64,000 bases of DNA from Tolypocladium sp. Sup5 PDA-1. Lineage: Eukaryota > Ascomycota > Sordariomycetes > Hypocreales > Ophiocordycipitaceae. The position numbers and the translations under genes were made by a program. Shown here piece after piece: positions 34,920 to 43,712 of the stretch. The stretch lies in contig JPHH03000025.1 in the NCBI GenBank assembly GCA_000750105.3, positions 62,001 through 126,000 of the forward strand, written 5' to 3'. The first letter of the stretch is position 1. Each line of letters starts with the position of its first letter. The notes beneath the pieces are model-generated. The model was not told where the DNA came from, made no database searches, and saw nothing but the letters and a program-made list of their open reading frames with translations.

Positions 34920-35125
34920 TTAACCAGCCTGATACACCGTCGGCACCGCAACATGCAGATTAAGTATCGTCAAGTTGTACGGCGTCACAAACAGATCCAG
35001 ATCCGTCAGCGCAAGGAACATGGTCCCGTTGATGGCCGGATCGCCCGCCCACATCGACACGTTCGGCTGGACCGTGTAGGTTGTCTTGCCGTCCATGCTC
35101 GCGTTTAAGAGCGGCGAGGTCGACT
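34920..35125 (-). pseudogene. C-terminal fragment of an unidentified membrane/secreted protein
   Basis: On the minus strand a frame reads ESTSPLLNASMDGKTTYTVQ, then MWAGDPAINGTMFLALTDLDL and FVTPYNLTILNLHVAVPTV before a TAA stop (34920-34922). The regular hydrophobic pattern and N-x-[ST] sequons look like real protein. Upstream on the same strand a different frame continues with LGLGTRQSYLGRYEGS, implying a frameshift or unseen intron, and no start codon can be found. I do not recognise the family. Confidence 0.4.
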
Positions 35126-36330
35126 CTACCTTGGGTCGCTTCCTTCGTATCGGCCCAAGTAACTCTGGCGGGTGCCCAATCCGAGAGGAAGAGGCCGCCG
35201 CTCGTCAAGCTAAGATAACACCGTAGATTATCATGCCCGAGGTGGCCATGATGAAGAGCCGTGCGTTGCGTGCAGATTACCATCCCATTGTCGACGACTT
35301 GCTCTCGCGCGCGTCGCAGGGATCGTTGATGTGGTGGAGTCTGCGCGGACATGAGCCAGTTCCCGACAAGTGTACAGGCGGGGAGAGAGAGAGCGCGATG
35401 GAAAGTTATAGCCTGCAAGCTGCAGGGCCCATTAACGAGATCTGGATGTAGGTAGATCGGGGAGCCGTTGCTATGACAGAGCAGCAGCGTACCTCGGGGC
35501 TAGAGTCTGGAGAACGGTCAGCATGCTTTGGAATGCATGTCCATGCACACGACGCGGTAGATGCGCTTTATTGTCTTTGACATCTTGCTCCTGCCAGTGG
35601 CCGTCCGTTTCTTGACTCGGTGGCGACGCTGCGGGCCTATGGCTATGCTGTCATTGCTGACCATGAGTATTCCATCGTATTTGAGCCGGAGCGCCTCACC
35701 TGCCTGCTCGTCACTTGGCACCGAGCGTTGTCTTGGGTTGGGGGCATACAGCACAGCTGACGCGAGTATACGAGTAAGAGGCGCCGAGATGGGTGGGCCA
35801 GCGAGGTTCAGACCGGCAAGGAGCGCCTGCGAGCTCTGGAAGCTGGATGTTCAGCCCCTGCAACTCCCCCCCCACAACCTGGCCTGCGGCGGATGCCATC
35901 TTGCCTTTCCCCGGCGGGGCGTCCGTCCCGGCCAACAACAGCCGTCCCGGCCAACAACAGCCGTCACGCCTGTCACGCCAATCCCAGGCGACAGAGCTAA
36001 AAAGTGGTCATCATCCCCCAAATCCACCCCCAGCGAGCAGGCCGTGTTACCTCAAAATAAGGACGAAGTAGGACCTACAGCAGAGTTCAACCAATGAAAA
36101 CCCGACACGCCAGCGCCCATTCACAACCAACAGCCCATCGTACGCGGCCCGCCCCGCGGTGAGCAAGTGATCTGTCATGCGACTGATCAAGCCACGCAAA
36201 AAGCAGCAGAAAATGCAGAGTCCAACGCGAGGTACAGTAATCGCAGCAATTGGCTTTCTGTACGGATGGTTTTAACGTGTGTGGGAGCCGACTATCGCAG
36301 CCTGGAAGACGATTATGCGACGCTGGCCAT
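35126..36330. other. Intergenic with dispersed repeat (1.2 kb)
   Basis: No gene supported. Contains dispersed repeat R2 copy A at 35802-35995, including a small internal tandem duplication (GCCGTCCCGGCCAACAACA twice, 35924-35961). Ends at the copia insertion site. Confidence 0.45.
35802..35995 (+). repeat. Dispersed repeat R2, copy A
   Basis: Diverged copy of the sequence at 42929-43066: both run from GAGGTTCA.. through a GAATGTTCAGC/GGATGTTCAGC-type core and AACCTGGCC to a GTCACnCCTGnCACnCCAATCC end. On the minus strand both encode a similar short peptide (LNIQLPELAGAPCR here, LNIQLPGLTGAHCR in copy B), so the family may derive from a coding sequence. Confidence 0.6.
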
Positions 36331-36335
36331 GAATG

Positions 36336-36461
36336 TGTCGCGTTATGCGGTTCCAAATCATATATAAAATAGGGGTAAATTTAGGGGTCAAATTCATCGG
36401 TCAAAATAGCGGTTGAATTCCAATTCATTGATCAAATTGATGCCTGAGTCTTGTCCCTTCC
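36336..36461 (-). repeat. Truncated 3' LTR (126 bp)
   Basis: Identical base for base to 38426-38551 over 126 bp. On its inner side it joins directly to the GAG-pre-integrase coding region, with the GG(G)AAGGGACAAG junction offering a few bases of microhomology. Confidence 0.9.
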
Positions 36462-37155
36462 CGCAGTGGTCACATTCCACGGTCGTCGGGCCTCGTAGCC
36501 TTGCCACTAGGCATCTCTTTCCAAGCTCTTCAAGGGTCTTCGGGCTTGGATGACCTAGCCGTCTGTGCCAAAGCGCCCCATCGGCAACTGCAGCCGGTCT
36601 CGGGTCTCGACTAGATCGTCGTCTTCTTCGGCGGGCTAGGAAGGCGGCTGCCGCCTTCAAGCTAGACTCCTTGGTCTCCTGATATTGAAGAACCCACTGT
36701 CTGTGGCGCTGTTCAACGAGGCAGACTGCCGAGCCGGTCTTATGCACGAGCCGGGTCGGGCTCGAGACTGTATCCCAACGGATTCCTTGTTCGTAGAGGC
36801 ATTGAAAAGAGACCACATTGACTGCAAAGGTCGGGCAAAAAGCTGCTCTTTTGATCCGAAGAGTCCCCTTTGATCCATCGGGCTTTCGGACTTGTAGATC
36901 AACGCGGCCGTAACCTTCGATCCGGACCTCTGAGTCTCCGGCAATAAGGAACTCTGCCGTAGCTGCCTTCATTGATCTGAACTTGCTAAGATCATTGAAG
37001 ATATGCAAGGTGGCCCCAGAGTCAAGGATAGTTGACGAATGCAAGGGATATCGGTCTTCGTGCAAGCAGCTCCCTTGGAGGCAGATTGGAAACGCAGCCC
37101 CTGACGGAAGTGCTTGACCCACGATTCGCCCTTTTTCTCTCGGGCCCGCGTACCG
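36462..37155 (-). pseudogene. Copia pol fragment: retropepsin and GAG-pre-integrase
   Basis: In the frame following gag, after an in-frame TGA at 37158-37156, the sequence encodes an aspartic-protease active site (STILDSGATLHIFND, DSGA motif), a beta-rich body (IEGYGRVDLQV, NVVSFQCLYEQGI) and a GAG-pre-integrase domain (LWHRRLGHPSPKTLEEL, with a CDHC pair). The reading frame then runs into the truncated LTR and stops at 36394, so integrase and polymerase domains are absent. Confidence 0.85.
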
Positions 37156-38375
37156 TCAATCCGAGGCATCCGGTTTTCCTTGCTGGCTAGCCACTCGCAA
37201 GCCGTTGACTCTAGCCTTCAACGCCGGGTCTGCTGCAAGGGCCTTCTTGACCTCCTCGGCACGCCGTTCGTTTTGCCTAGATCCATTAGGTCTCAATTCC
37301 GGGATTGCAGTCCAGCAGGCAGTCAGGTCATGCCACGGGCTGCCACAAGCCTCGCAACTGGTAGCTTGTTTCTTGTTGCTTCCTTCGAGTTTAGATAGTC
37401 TCGCCCTCTTCCTAGAGGATCGAGGTCTGCCAGAGCCGGTGTCTTTATCGGGTTCGTCTTCTTCAGTAGCCTGAAAAGCCACTCCTCGTCGGATAGGGGT
37501 TTTTGCTGCCTTATCCGGCAAGGCAGAGCTAGCCCAGCTACGTAGCTTGACAGCCACATTAGCTATCGACCACTCCTTGCTTACATCCATAGAGTCTAGT
37601 GGCCGCAAGCTCTTGGCTGCCCGAACGGCTATTGCTGCAGCCTGCAGCTGACCTAGATCGCTGATATCATCTAGGTTGAATAGCTGCTGGACCCCTTTGT
37701 CGATGGTGTTGCCGTATTCCTTGGTCACTGCAACAGCGGTCTCAGCAGCCTGCCTGCAGCTATCCGTAAAGCTGCCGTTATGCCGTGCCATTAGATGGGC
37801 TATATCGAATAGCCAGCGCCCTCCAGTGACCCCAAGCATCTGTTGCCGAGCGGCCTTGAGTAGGAAACTCTCCCAGGTCCAGATCCAATCCGTGAAGGTC
37901 TTTGAGGTTGAGCAACTGAAAGACCGTAGGATCTGCTGGTATTCCACGGATAGGTTCTCTAGGGCCTTGGTCTCTTCTGCGCCAATTGCCTTAGCTAGGC
38001 AATTAATCCATTGGATTAACCCCTCGTGCTGGTCTAGGTAGCGGGCCAATTTCAGGTCCACGCTGCTGAAGACCGCGTCTTTGGCCTTCGTCAGGTTGGT
38101 CTTCTGCCTTTCGTATATAGCGGAGTCATCCTTCAGATCTCACGGGCCAGCTTGAACTGCTTGACTTGCTGCGTAGTTAAGCCGGCTTCCGTGACTGCCG
38201 TTGGGTTGAAGTCTTGTGCCGTAGGGCGCCGAGGTTCGGATAGTAGCTGCCTCGTGCGACTGACCGGGTTGACTGCGGCCCAGATATCTTCATCGATCTT
38301 GCTTGAGATAAAGATCTGCCAATCGTCCCAATTCTCACTACCCGTTAGGACGATTTCTGACTTCGTAGGAGGCAT
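37156..38375 (-). pseudogene. Copia gag with zinc knuckle, frameshifted
   Basis: The first 80 codons from ATG 38375 (MPPTKSEIVLTGSENWDDW...) end at a TGA by a one-frame slip near 38135; the next frame continues naturally as KDDSAIYERQKTNL and DLKLARYLDQHEGLIQWINC. Near the C-terminus a basic region (RPRSSRKRARLSKLEGSNKK) precedes a CCHC knuckle (CEACGSPWHDLTAC). An in-frame stop separates it from pol. In other copia elements Gag forms the virus-like particle and the knuckle binds RNA. Confidence 0.8.
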
Positions 38376-38408
38376 CGCAGCGATAGGACTTAGCTGATGT
38401 CTTGAGCG

Positions 38409-38425
38409 CGGGCCGGGCTCATAAC
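38409..38425 (-). other. Retroelement primer-binding site (initiator tRNA-Met anticodon arm)
   Basis: Directly inside the 5' LTR, on the minus strand, GTTATGAGCCCGG is complementary to the anticodon stem-loop of fungal initiator tRNA-Met (…GGGCTCATAAC…). Drosophila copia is known to prime from a half-molecule of initiator tRNA-Met at the same place. The match fixes the inner LTR boundary. Confidence 0.65.
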
Positions 38426-38789
38426 TGTCGCGTTATGCGGTTCCAAATCATATATAAAATAGGGGTAAATTTAGGGGTCAAATTCATCGGTCAAAATAGC
38501 GGTTGAATTCCAATTCATTGATCAAATTGATGCCTGAGTCTTGTCCCTTCCATCCGTGTAAGTGAAATCCTGCCCTCTTTAGCCTCCAGTTGCCCCCGGC
38601 CGCCTCCGTGGCTAGCCGGCCTATTCCTTGCTTTTTCCAGGGATCAGCAGCCCGACTAATAGATCAGCACACGACTTATCTAGTCATCAGATCAGATATC
38701 TAGTCAGCTATCCAGTCAGCTAGCCACTGACCCCCAGGACTTCCTTTTCCTCGGCCAAGGGCTGCCTAGGTCAACCGATTTATCCGACA
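38426..38789 (-). repeat. 5' LTR (364 bp)
   Basis: Bounded by the TSD at 38790 outside and the primer-binding site inside. Begins (minus strand) TGTCGGATAAATCGG and ends CGCGACA. Contains repeated ATCTAGTCAG-like strings (38670-38725) in its outer part, which is not preserved in the truncated 3' LTR. Confidence 0.8.
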
Positions 38790-38877
38790 GAATGAACCCC
38801 ACATCTCGAATCTACTCCCGCCATCCCAACTTCTCCACGATCATCAACCTTAACGTGAAGCTTTCTTGGGCTCTGGG

Positions 38878-39667
38878 ATGAACGATTGCCAGTGTTGTCC
38901 CCGGTCTTTTGAGACTCGGGGAGCGCTCCTGCAACATGTCCGGAGCAAGCATCCGCGAACGTACTGTTCACGGTGCCGGCGGCCGTTTTGTTCCACATCC
39001 GCAAAGAAGCAGCATGTCGACAACTCGCCCCAGCATCACGTTTGCGAGAAATGCCCCCAAAAGCCCGATTTCGTTTTCGAGGGCGAGCTAGAAGAGCACA
39101 CAGAGACGAAGCACAGCTATTGTACCTCCTGTGAGCGTGCGTTTGACAGCCCCTGTCATCTCACTCAGCACGACGTGGCCAAGCACAACATGTGCAAAAT
39201 TTGCCGAGGATTCTTCGAATCATCCTCAAACTTGAAAAACGTTTGTTTTATGTATCCCAGTTTACTGATCGCGACTGACCCTCTTCAGCATCTCAAGACC
39301 CACGCTAAAAAGACCACGAAGTGCCCGGGGTGCCCTCAAAGGTTTATATCGAACTCAGCGATGGTGCTGCACCTCGAGGCCGGAACTTGTGAATCTGCGG
39401 CAGATAGCGACATTGTCACTCAGATGGCATTCGACTGTCATCGATCTGGAAGATACAGTTGTTACGACGACCCCAAATTCGACTTCAAGTGCCCTGCTTG
39501 CGGCACTCCCTTCCCATCAATGAATGGGAGCCGTTTTGCAGCATGCTGAAAGCGATTCCTGTAATGTGCATACGGCAAAGAAGGGGCCATTGGGAGAGTT
39601 TCTACAGTTCTTGTGGATGCAACTTCGAGTGGCAGCAAATTCCGGGACGTACCCCACCCATGTGTAG
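38878..39667 (+). pseudogene. C2H2 zinc-finger protein with a C-terminal frameshift
   Basis: The ATG at 38878 opens directly into C2H2-type fingers: CQCCPRSFETRGALLQHVRSKH, then CSRC...H, CEKC...H, CTSCERAFDSPCHLTQHDVAKH and CKICRGFFESSSNLKN. A 48-nt intron (39241-39288, GTTTGT..CTTCAG) can be read through in frame but its removal restores NLKNHLKTHAKKTTKC, the proper finger. Near 39530 the frame leaves the conserved continuation: the ORF stops at 39549, whereas the +1-shifted frame carries LLQHAESDSCNVHTAKKG and GPLGEFLQFLWMQL to a stop at 39667. The frameshift suggests recent inactivation or a sequencing error. The copia LTR ends 84 bp before the start codon, so the native promoter is probably displaced. 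Fungal proteins with these repeated atypical fingers are of unknown role. Confidence 0.65.
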
Positions 39668-40160
39668 AGAGTTTGTCAGTGTGAGTCTGTCCCTGTTCAA
39701 TTTAGCTGGTACGACGTGGACTAGATACGACAACTCTACGCTTTAACTGGCCCTCGGCATGGTGTGGTGTTCGCACCATGCTCGCTTGGGTTGCCTGCAA
39801 TGGGCACCATTAGCGCTTTGGACGTTGTGTCCGCTGCGTACCCTCGCTTGCCATCTCAGGAACGATTGTTGTCCGCAACAGCGTTCTGGACATCCAGGCC
39901 TGCTTGAAAAACTGCCCCGAATTCTGGTGGGACGTCCTGCTGGCGACGCACCGGATGACGGAGATAGCACGAGTCAACAAAGAAAGAAGGATTAACCCGC
40001 GACCCTTACCGAAAAGAGTCATAGTGAGCCCACGATCACCACTTCAAAATACATCAATGTAAATCTACAAGGCGACGGCGCGAAGGAGGTGGTTCTCGAG
40101 CTCGAATTCAGTCGACAATAGAGTAGCAAAGCTACCGCTTTCGACGAAAAAGGTAGCCTC
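39668..40160. other. Intergenic (0.5 kb)
   Basis: No recognisable coding sequence. Lies between the end of the zinc-finger gene and the stop of the minus-strand dynamin gene. Confidence 0.45.
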
Positions 40161-42441
40161 CTATCGCAGAATTCGCCTACCCTCCTCCAAACGCTGCATC
40201 TCCTTTTCAAGCTCTGCCCTCCGCCTTTTAACCCCAAGTTCCTCCCCTGCAACATCTTCAAGCTGTTCGTGCGTCATCGCCGCAGCAAATTTAGGAGAGA
40301 GAAGCTTCATTGGAGTGTCTGGTCCAGTCACAAGGAAGTGATCGGCGACTTGCATGCGCACGTTGTCAACAAATCGCTTTCGAGACAACTTGTAATATGA
40401 TCTGAGTATGTCGTGGATTTCCAAGATGATGTGATCATCGTTGCTTAGAGGGTGGCTTTGAACGAGGTCTTCGACTCGAACAACGCTTCCGTGACTGCAG
40501 TCTGAGAAGCTTCTCTCAGAGAGTTGGCTCCGAAGCCGTTCCTGGCGACTTTGACGATTAGCAATGACCACAACAACTACTGTACCAGCAGGGCATTCAT
40601 ACCTCTTGTCCAAGGTGTCCTTGAAGTAGTGATTGTATGTAGCGGGCGTTCCCTCTAACTCCACGGCTAGAAGGAAGTCAGTGTGCTTCAAAGCGTTTTC
40701 ATACCTTCTTCTGAGCTGATCGAAGAGCAGAGATGCCACGCCGTCTCTCACGTGGCGATGACCTGGTACGATGTGCTGTAACAATGCGACCACAAAGCAA
40801 TGGACTAATGTGATCACATCGCTAACGTAGCCTAGGGCAAGATCCCGCCATTTGCGAGCTTGACGTTTCATTGATGTGGCCACCAGAGATGAGTCGAATG
40901 TTCCGAGCTCAAAGCCACGTGAGCGCCGATAAACCGATTTCAACCATCCCAAGATGTCTCGATCGTGTGGCTGGAGTATTTCAGCGTTATCCGGCACGAT
41001 GTCCTCAATATCTGGGTGGTTCTTGACGTGCCTCGTAGGCAGGGTTGGCAAATCGTTGAGAGAAAGACTGTCCAGGTCCAACGCCTCAATATGCCTGATG
41101 TGCTCAGCCGCATCGAAGTTAATTTCGTGCCCGAACTTGGCCATGTTCTCAGCAAAGACTTCACCACGGTTGACAGTCGCCGTAGCAAGGCGAAGAGAGT
41201 CGTCTTCATTGAAGAAGTCCGTTCGGCCGTAGTCCGCACGAGTAGCGAAAGCTGCAATGTCTTGAAACTTGGCCGCAATGTCCATAAGGAACTCTCTTTG
41301 CTCAAATTGACTTTGCCGCTTCGGCCCCAGAGATTTATGTATTTCGTGTACTCTCTTGAGCTTTGCAATTATTTCGGCTTTGACCTTTACTGACTATTAG
41401 CAAGGCCTTGAAGCAGTTGGCGGCCTTACCTTTGGAAACTCGCGACGAATATGGCCAGCCAAGATCTCCTGCAAACGAATTCGTAGAGATTGAATGCCAA
41501 CAGTATCCCTGTCCAGCAGGTTCCATGGAGACACGGAGTCGAAAAAGGCTTTCTCAATCCCATGGCGAGTTTTTGATGAGTCGAGAAGCTCTGCCTGACC
41601 AGGATTGCGTAGCAGGTGCCACCCAAGCTTCAACTTCTGACGCTTACCCTCCATTACCTCGACAACGGAGGTTTCTGCGCCTCGGTCTACCAGATCCGGC
41701 TTCGTCAACACTCCAAAAGTCCTGTCACCGTCCGGGTCGAGATCTTCTGCCTTTTCGACTATTTCCTGGTTGGCAATATCGACGTTGCATGGAACAACAG
41801 TGAGCATCACGGACCGTGGATTTGCCATGTAGTCGTGGACCATCTCATCCACTAGTTTTATATCCGCTTTAGTTGTCACCCCGGATGTTGTTCTCTTGAA
41901 AGTTCCTGGAACATCGATGATGCTGAAGTGCTCTTGAGTAGGGCCGGCAATTTCAATCGCAAGGACATCTTTGGAGAAGGTTTTGGAAACAAGGCCATCA
42001 GCTGATCCAAAAATCATGAATGCGGTGACCTAGTTGTCTCAGCTTCCCCGTTGTGCAGTTGCCTGTTCTCCATATTCGTACCTCATCCATGATAGCCGCA
42101 AGAGCGCCGGCATCGAATTTCTCCATGTTTTTCTTGCCCCATGCTTTCATCTGCTGTTGATGATCGTCTGAGCTGTCTTTGGCCGGAATGATAGAGATCG
42201 TTATGGTAGAGCTGCTTGAACGGCGAAAGATGATCTGAGTTGCAAAGCGGGTGCATAATCCACTGTCTCTTGGAAATGGAAGCCCGGTTAAGGCCTCTAA
42301 AACAGAGCTTTTGCCGCTAGACTGGTGCCCAACAACTACAAGCTGTGGCAGGTCAACGTAGTCGCCGACGTTGCAGGCGAAGAGCCCGTCAATTTTCTCC
42401 AAGAGTGAGGAGTGCACAAGTCCGAATGATGAGTCTCCCAT
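40161..42441 (-). CDS. Dynamin-family GTPase (Mx/DRP-like)
   Basis: Three exons: 42441-42082, 42029-41430 and 41384-40161, giving 727 residues. The G domain has P-loop GHQSSGKSSVLEAL (about 38-51), switch threonine region, DVPG at G3 and TKPD at G4. The middle/stalk region includes DRDTVGIQSLRIRLQEILAGHIRREFPKV, split by the second intron and continued by VKAEIIAKLKRVHEIHKSLG. A GTPase-effector domain occupies the last ~110 residues (ILEIHDILRSYYKLSRKRFVDNVRMQV in part), with a charged coiled-coil end. There is no PH domain or membrane anchor, as in fungal Mx-like dynamins that are often multi-copy and variable between strains. Likely role: GTP-driven membrane remodelling or a stress/defence function; unproven. 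Confidence 0.9.
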
Positions 42442-42928
42442 TGTGCTAAGATGCAGCGCTTGAAACCGACTTGCGTATCTTCAATCGGTCCACAGCTCCT
42501 TATTTATGTCATACGGCCCTGGGACTGTAGTGATCTGGCACATAGATGTGGCACAAACGCTGACGGTGAGATTGTGATGTGCCACGTCTCTATGCCAATC
42601 GTATCTTCCAATCACTGCGCGACCTGGGACGGAAGAGTCATCCAGGAGGCGCCAAGTACGTGATGATATGAAACGTGCATGCCGTGTGGCTTCATGCGGG
42701 AGGCCGACCACCGAGGAACCCTGTGGGAGTTGGTGATAATCGACGTCTAACCAGAGCTGCGTTTCTCTTTTTCTCTTCCCTCACAGTCTCGTTGACCCCC
42801 TTCTCACCAGCAGTCATGCATGCGGTTTCTGCCTAACCAGTCGAACTGGATGAATAGCATTGCGCATCACACAGCCTTATTTTGACAGACTGTGCTTCCG
42901 CTACTGAGGATAGGATGCTGAACACTTT
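42442..42928. other. Dynamin promoter region
   Basis: About 490 bp upstream of the dynamin start up to dispersed repeat R2 copy B. No coding features seen. Confidence 0.4.
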
Positions 42929-43066
42929 GAGGTTCAACCGGCAATGAGCCCCTGTGAGCCCTGGCAGCTGAATGTTCAGCTCCTGCACCTCTACCGTAAC
43001 CTGGCCTGGGCCACCGCCGGGGCCATCAGGGGCCGTCACCCCTGCCACACCAATCCAGGCTATAAG
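42929..43066 (+). repeat. Dispersed repeat R2, copy B
   Basis: Second diverged copy of the R2 sequence (see 35802-35995). It immediately precedes the fold-back element, so insertion-prone DNA has accumulated here. Confidence 0.6.
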
Positions 43067-43088
43067 GTGTCGTCCTATCTAGGGGGTA

Positions 43089-43197
43089 AAAACGGGCGCC
43101 CGTAGGCGCCCATAGGTGGCCCATATTTTAATAGGATACCCGTAGGCTTTCGTAGGCTTTCCCTTAGCGCTTATGAAAGCCTACGGGCGCCCGTTTT
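43089..43197. repeat. Fold-back (MITE-like) element with 19-bp perfect terminal inverted repeats
   Basis: The left end AAAACGGGCGCCCGTAGGC (43089-43107) is the exact reverse complement of the right end (43179-43197). Inside, CGTAGGCTTT is repeated. The 109-bp unit can fold into a long hairpin and is followed by a strongly AT-rich stretch. No transposase is encoded. Confidence 0.7.
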
Positions 43198-43330
43198 AAT
43201 ATTATATATGAGATATATTATAAGGAAAAAACTATTTCAACTATAATAAGTAAAGTAATATAATTCTTTCTTTAAATTTAAGATAGTAGTATAGTAATTA
43301 CTAATTATTAACCTTACTATTTAATAGTAC
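43198..43330. other. AT-rich island
   Basis: About 130 bp of almost pure A/T (TATTATATATGAGATATATT and similar) in an otherwise GC-rich region. It could be RIP-degraded repeat DNA or part of the same mobile element as the fold-back unit. Confidence 0.5.
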
Positions 43331-43556
43331 ACTCTTGGCTTTTTCCTCTTCTTCTTCTCCTCCCATGTTTAGCCCAGTTTGCCGTCTCGAGTTTCTCGGC
43401 TTAGTAACTGTTATTGAACCTGCCCGCGATCATTCTTTTTTCGCAGACTCTATTCGTACATTCCGCCCAGATAGCACTTGGCGTCCTGTTCTATACCCCG
43501 TTTCTCCGCCACCCTCCATCCAGTGCCAGCGAAACCCAGAAGAAAGCATAAAATAG

Positions 43557-43712
43557 CGGCAGCTTCATCATTCGTCATATTGCCTGCATGTTGGTGCAAC
43601 CAGGGCCGGGTCGTGTTGCTTCGATGGACAACGGCAGCTTCATCATTCGTCATAACTTATTTCCTGCATGTTAGTGCAGCCAGGGCCGGGTCGTATTGCT
43701 GCAATGGACAGT
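43557..43712 (+). repeat. Imperfect tandem duplication (two ~75-81 bp units)
   Basis: Units begin CGGCAGCTTCATCATTCGTC at 43557 and 43632 and both contain CCAGGGCCGGGTCGT; the second carries a small insertion, and a degenerate third start follows at about 43710. Not clearly coding. Confidence 0.7.

Larger units (their letters stand above)
36336..38789 (-). mobile_element. Ty1/copia LTR retrotransposon, internally deleted
   Basis: A 2454-bp element transcribed on the minus strand, flanked by a perfect 5-bp target-site duplication GAATG (36331-36335 and 38790-38794). Its ends are the inverted TGTCG/CGACA expected of LTRs. The 5' LTR is 38789-38426; the 3' LTR survives only as its last 126 bp (36461-36336), which are identical to the matching part of the 5' LTR. 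Between them are a primer-binding site, gag and the start of pol (retropepsin and GAG-pre-integrase). Integrase, reverse transcriptase, RNase H and the first ~240 bp of the 3' LTR are missing in one deletion. The intact target duplication and identical repeat imply a fairly recent insertion. Confidence 0.9.

Noticed and set aside
36336..38551. Reading the 126-bp direct repeats as the complete LTRs of the element
   Set aside because: They do not end in CA on the outer right side and have no target duplication there; extending to 38789 gives CGACA and the matching GAATG duplication.
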